Positions 15,655 through 16,587 of a DNA stretch of 16,587 nt are shown here, piece by piece (position 1 is the stretch's first letter; each line of letters starts with the position of its first letter). The translations under genes were made by a program, and so were the position numbers. The notes below the pieces were generated by a model that was given only the letters and a program-made list of their open reading frames with translations, had not been told where the DNA came from and searched no databases. Origin of the DNA: Nitrospirota bacterium (GTDB taxonomy: Bacteria > Nitrospirota > Nitrospiria > Nitrospirales > UBA8639); assembly GCA_029865515.1 (NCBI GenBank), contig JAOUGQ010000038.1, positions 1 through 16,587 on the forward strand. The letters run 5' to 3'.

Positions 15655-16012
15655 CTTCTCCCTTCACCCAGAGCCAGGCCTCATCGATCTGATCCGGGGT
15701 AAAATATTTCAATTGCGTCTTGAGCCAGGGTTCAAACACTTTGGTACCGCACTCCAACCACCGTCGGTCCCCCAACACCGCAATCCTTGGAAAATCGTCA
15801 AGACTCTGGAGATGACCGGTCATCTCCTCCCACAAAGCCTGACTATCCAATCCCTCAAAATCTGCCATATCGCATAAGAAATTGATCGGTCCGACGTCCT
15901 GCATCAGTTGTTCCAAGTAAGAATTTAATAATTCATACTCTTCAGCGGTCAATTTACTCTCAACCTTTATTCCCAGGATCCCATTTTCACTACCATCTAA
16001 AATTCTATACAT
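15638..16012 (-). CDS. SpoIIAA/STAS-like domain protein (124 aa)
   Basis: This single-domain protein resembles the SpoIIAA-like (PF11964-type) family: an N-terminal strand MYRILDGSENGILGIKVESKLTAEEYE, a central FLCDMADFEG, then ALWEEMTGHLQSLDDFPRIAVLGDRRW and a C-terminal FTPDQIDEAWLWV. Family knowledge: the STAS fold mediates protein or ligand binding, often in regulation, but members of this branch are poorly characterised. I chose the ATG at 16012 because GAAGGAAG precedes it and homologues begin near this point. The open frame to 16057 would put an 8-bp hairpin inside the coding region. It is the first gene of an operon with two unknown small genes. (The first landmark spans residues 1-27 and is quoted only to locate the fold.). 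Confidence 0.85.
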   Translation of the reverse strand: MYRILDGSENGILGIKVESKLTAEEYELLNSYLEQLMQDVGPINFLCDMADFEGLDSQALWEEMTGHLQSLDDFPRIAVLGDRRWLECGTKVFEPWLKTQLKYFTPDQIDEAWLWVKGEDVRTR

Positions 16013-16027
16013 ACACTTCCTTCTCCA

Positions 16028-16050
16028 CCGGTGAAACAAAACTTCACCGG
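16028..16050 (-). promoter_or_regulatory. Hairpin next to the ribosome binding site of the STAS-like gene
   Basis: CCGGTGAA pairs perfectly with TTCACCGG across a 7-nt loop. On the minus strand it ends only one base before GGAGAAGGAAG, the ribosome binding region. Upstream in the same leader, TCCAGAG/CTCTGGA (16067-16073 with 16088-16094) competes with a CCTCT/AGAGG pairing, and CCGGAA/TCCCGG forms another hairpin at 16135-16150. A leader with alternative folds could control translation, but no known riboswitch consensus is matched. Confidence 0.4.
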
Positions 16051-16196
16051 GCATCAAACCTCTTTTTCCAGAGAGGAAAACCCCCGACTCTGGAGGTCAG
16101 GCACCGCGGGTTCCAACCCACCACTGCGTCCTTGCCGGAAGTATTCCCGGTAACCACAGGGGGTATTATCACGATGGATTCCTTATCTCACCTTTA

Positions 16197-16213
16197 AGCG
16201 AAGTTTATGCCAA
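16197..16213 (-). promoter_or_regulatory. Candidate sigma-54 (-24/-12) promoter for the STAS-like operon
   Basis: On the minus strand TTGGCATAAACTTCGCT matches the sigma-54 pattern TGGCAC-N5-TTGC closely. GG and GC have the correct 10-base gap, with one mismatch in the -12 element (TCGC for TTGC). Transcription would start near 16185 and give a leader of about 170 nt. No activator binding site was identified. Confidence 0.35.
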
Positions 16214-16371
16214 AGAAGGAACTCTGCCTAATTCTCTTGTTTTTGCAATGCGTTCTGAGAGAAAGGAGCAGGCCAAACACTGTTCACTGGCGAGAAAAGC
16301 CACACACAATTATGGCTAACTGTTGAAGATCGCTACAACGATGGAGGGAACAGGGGGAATCAGAATCATGC

Positions 16372-16560
16372 GTCATTCTCCAGATGTATTATCGGGAATC
16401 CATCTTCCGAAGACGTGAAACGTAAAAAGTCAGAGGAAGAGATCCCTGCTACGGGCCGGAGGGAATGACAGAGGAAGGGGTCATGCCGACATTTTCTGTC
16501 TGGGCATCCATTTTAAAAATTCTTCAGATGAATCCCCGCTGACGAATTGCGGGGATGACA
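16372..16560. repeat. Two tandem REP-like palindromic repeat units
   Basis: Unit A (16372-16470) starts GTCATTCTCC...GGGAATCCATCTT and ends ATCCCTGCT...GGGAATGACA. Unit B (16480-16560) starts GTCATGCC...GGGCATCCATTTT and ends ATCCCCGCT...GGGGATGACA. Both share the same head and tail blocks in the same order, with inverted TCAT/ATGA ends. Unit B contains a perfect 8-bp stem (ATCCCCGC 16532-16539 / GCGGGGAT 16549-16556). This is the pattern of dispersed intergenic REP or BIME-type elements. Confidence 0.65.
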
Positions 16561-16587
16561 AAACAGAAATGGCAGATTCAATATCAT

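Larger units (their letters stand above)
16013..16371. other. Intergenic leader and promoter region of the STAS-like operon
   Basis: No gene is visible in this stretch. From 16013 to about 16160 it is a hairpin-rich minus-strand leader, with the sigma-54-like site just beyond. Between 16214 and 16371 I see no further signal except a short AGCCA/TGGCT inverted repeat near 16300. Confidence 0.5.

Noticed and set aside
16060..16160. tRNA T-arm-like GGGTTCCAACCC and a GGACGCA motif reminiscent of c-di-GMP riboswitches
   Set aside because: No cloverleaf can be completed around the T-arm-like sequence, and the other conserved blocks of the GEMM consensus are absent.

Overview
The window looks like chromosomal DNA of a free-living Gram-negative-type bacterium with about 50% G+C. 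A predicted lipoprotein and predicted exported small proteins point to a diderm. The mix of paired UspA proteins, a receiver-DUF2934 protein, a glucan phosphorylase with an N-terminal DUF3417 domain, a GH77 enzyme and a SpoIIAA-like protein is reminiscent of Nitrospirota (Nitrospira-like), but that placement is my inference and nothing here proves it. All well-supported genes lie on the minus strand, so transcription runs from high to low coordinates. I see no rRNA, tRNA, transposase or CRISPR array.

Reading in the direction of transcription: positions 16587-16013 hold no gene. This stretch contains two tandem copies of a REP-like palindromic repeat (16372-16560), a candidate sigma-54 promoter (16197-16213) and a hairpin-rich leader. 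A compact three-gene operon follows (16012-14939): a SpoIIAA/STAS-like protein and two small proteins of unknown function. It is closed by a strong 15-bp intrinsic terminator (14823-14866). Next come a two-domain universal stress protein (14739-13801), an alpha-glucan phosphorylase (13584-11017), a degenerate receiver-DUF2934 protein (10642-10076), a 4-alpha-glucanotransferase (9935-8364), a second two-domain universal stress protein (8348-7404), a P2-type cation ATPase (7266-4537) and a GH13 alpha-amylase-family enzyme (4468-2930).

Together GlgP, MalQ and the GH13 enzyme form a glycogen/maltodextrin breakdown set: phosphorolysis, branch or short-chain rearrangement, and hydrolysis or transfer. 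The set is interleaved with two Usp proteins, an ion pump and a receiver-like protein, which suggests mobilisation of stored glucan under stress or energy limitation. This functional coupling is inferred from gene order only.

Positions 1639-2929 form a long stretch without a supportable gene, including a palindrome-rich segment at 2336-2668. The low-coordinate end has three small envelope-type genes: a secreted or membrane-anchored acidic protein built on a 14-residue (42-bp) tandem repeat, a lipoprotein of unknown function, and a 63-aa protein whose reading frame continues past an in-frame TAA with coding-like sequence to the window edge. That last gene may be a nonsense-disrupted longer gene.
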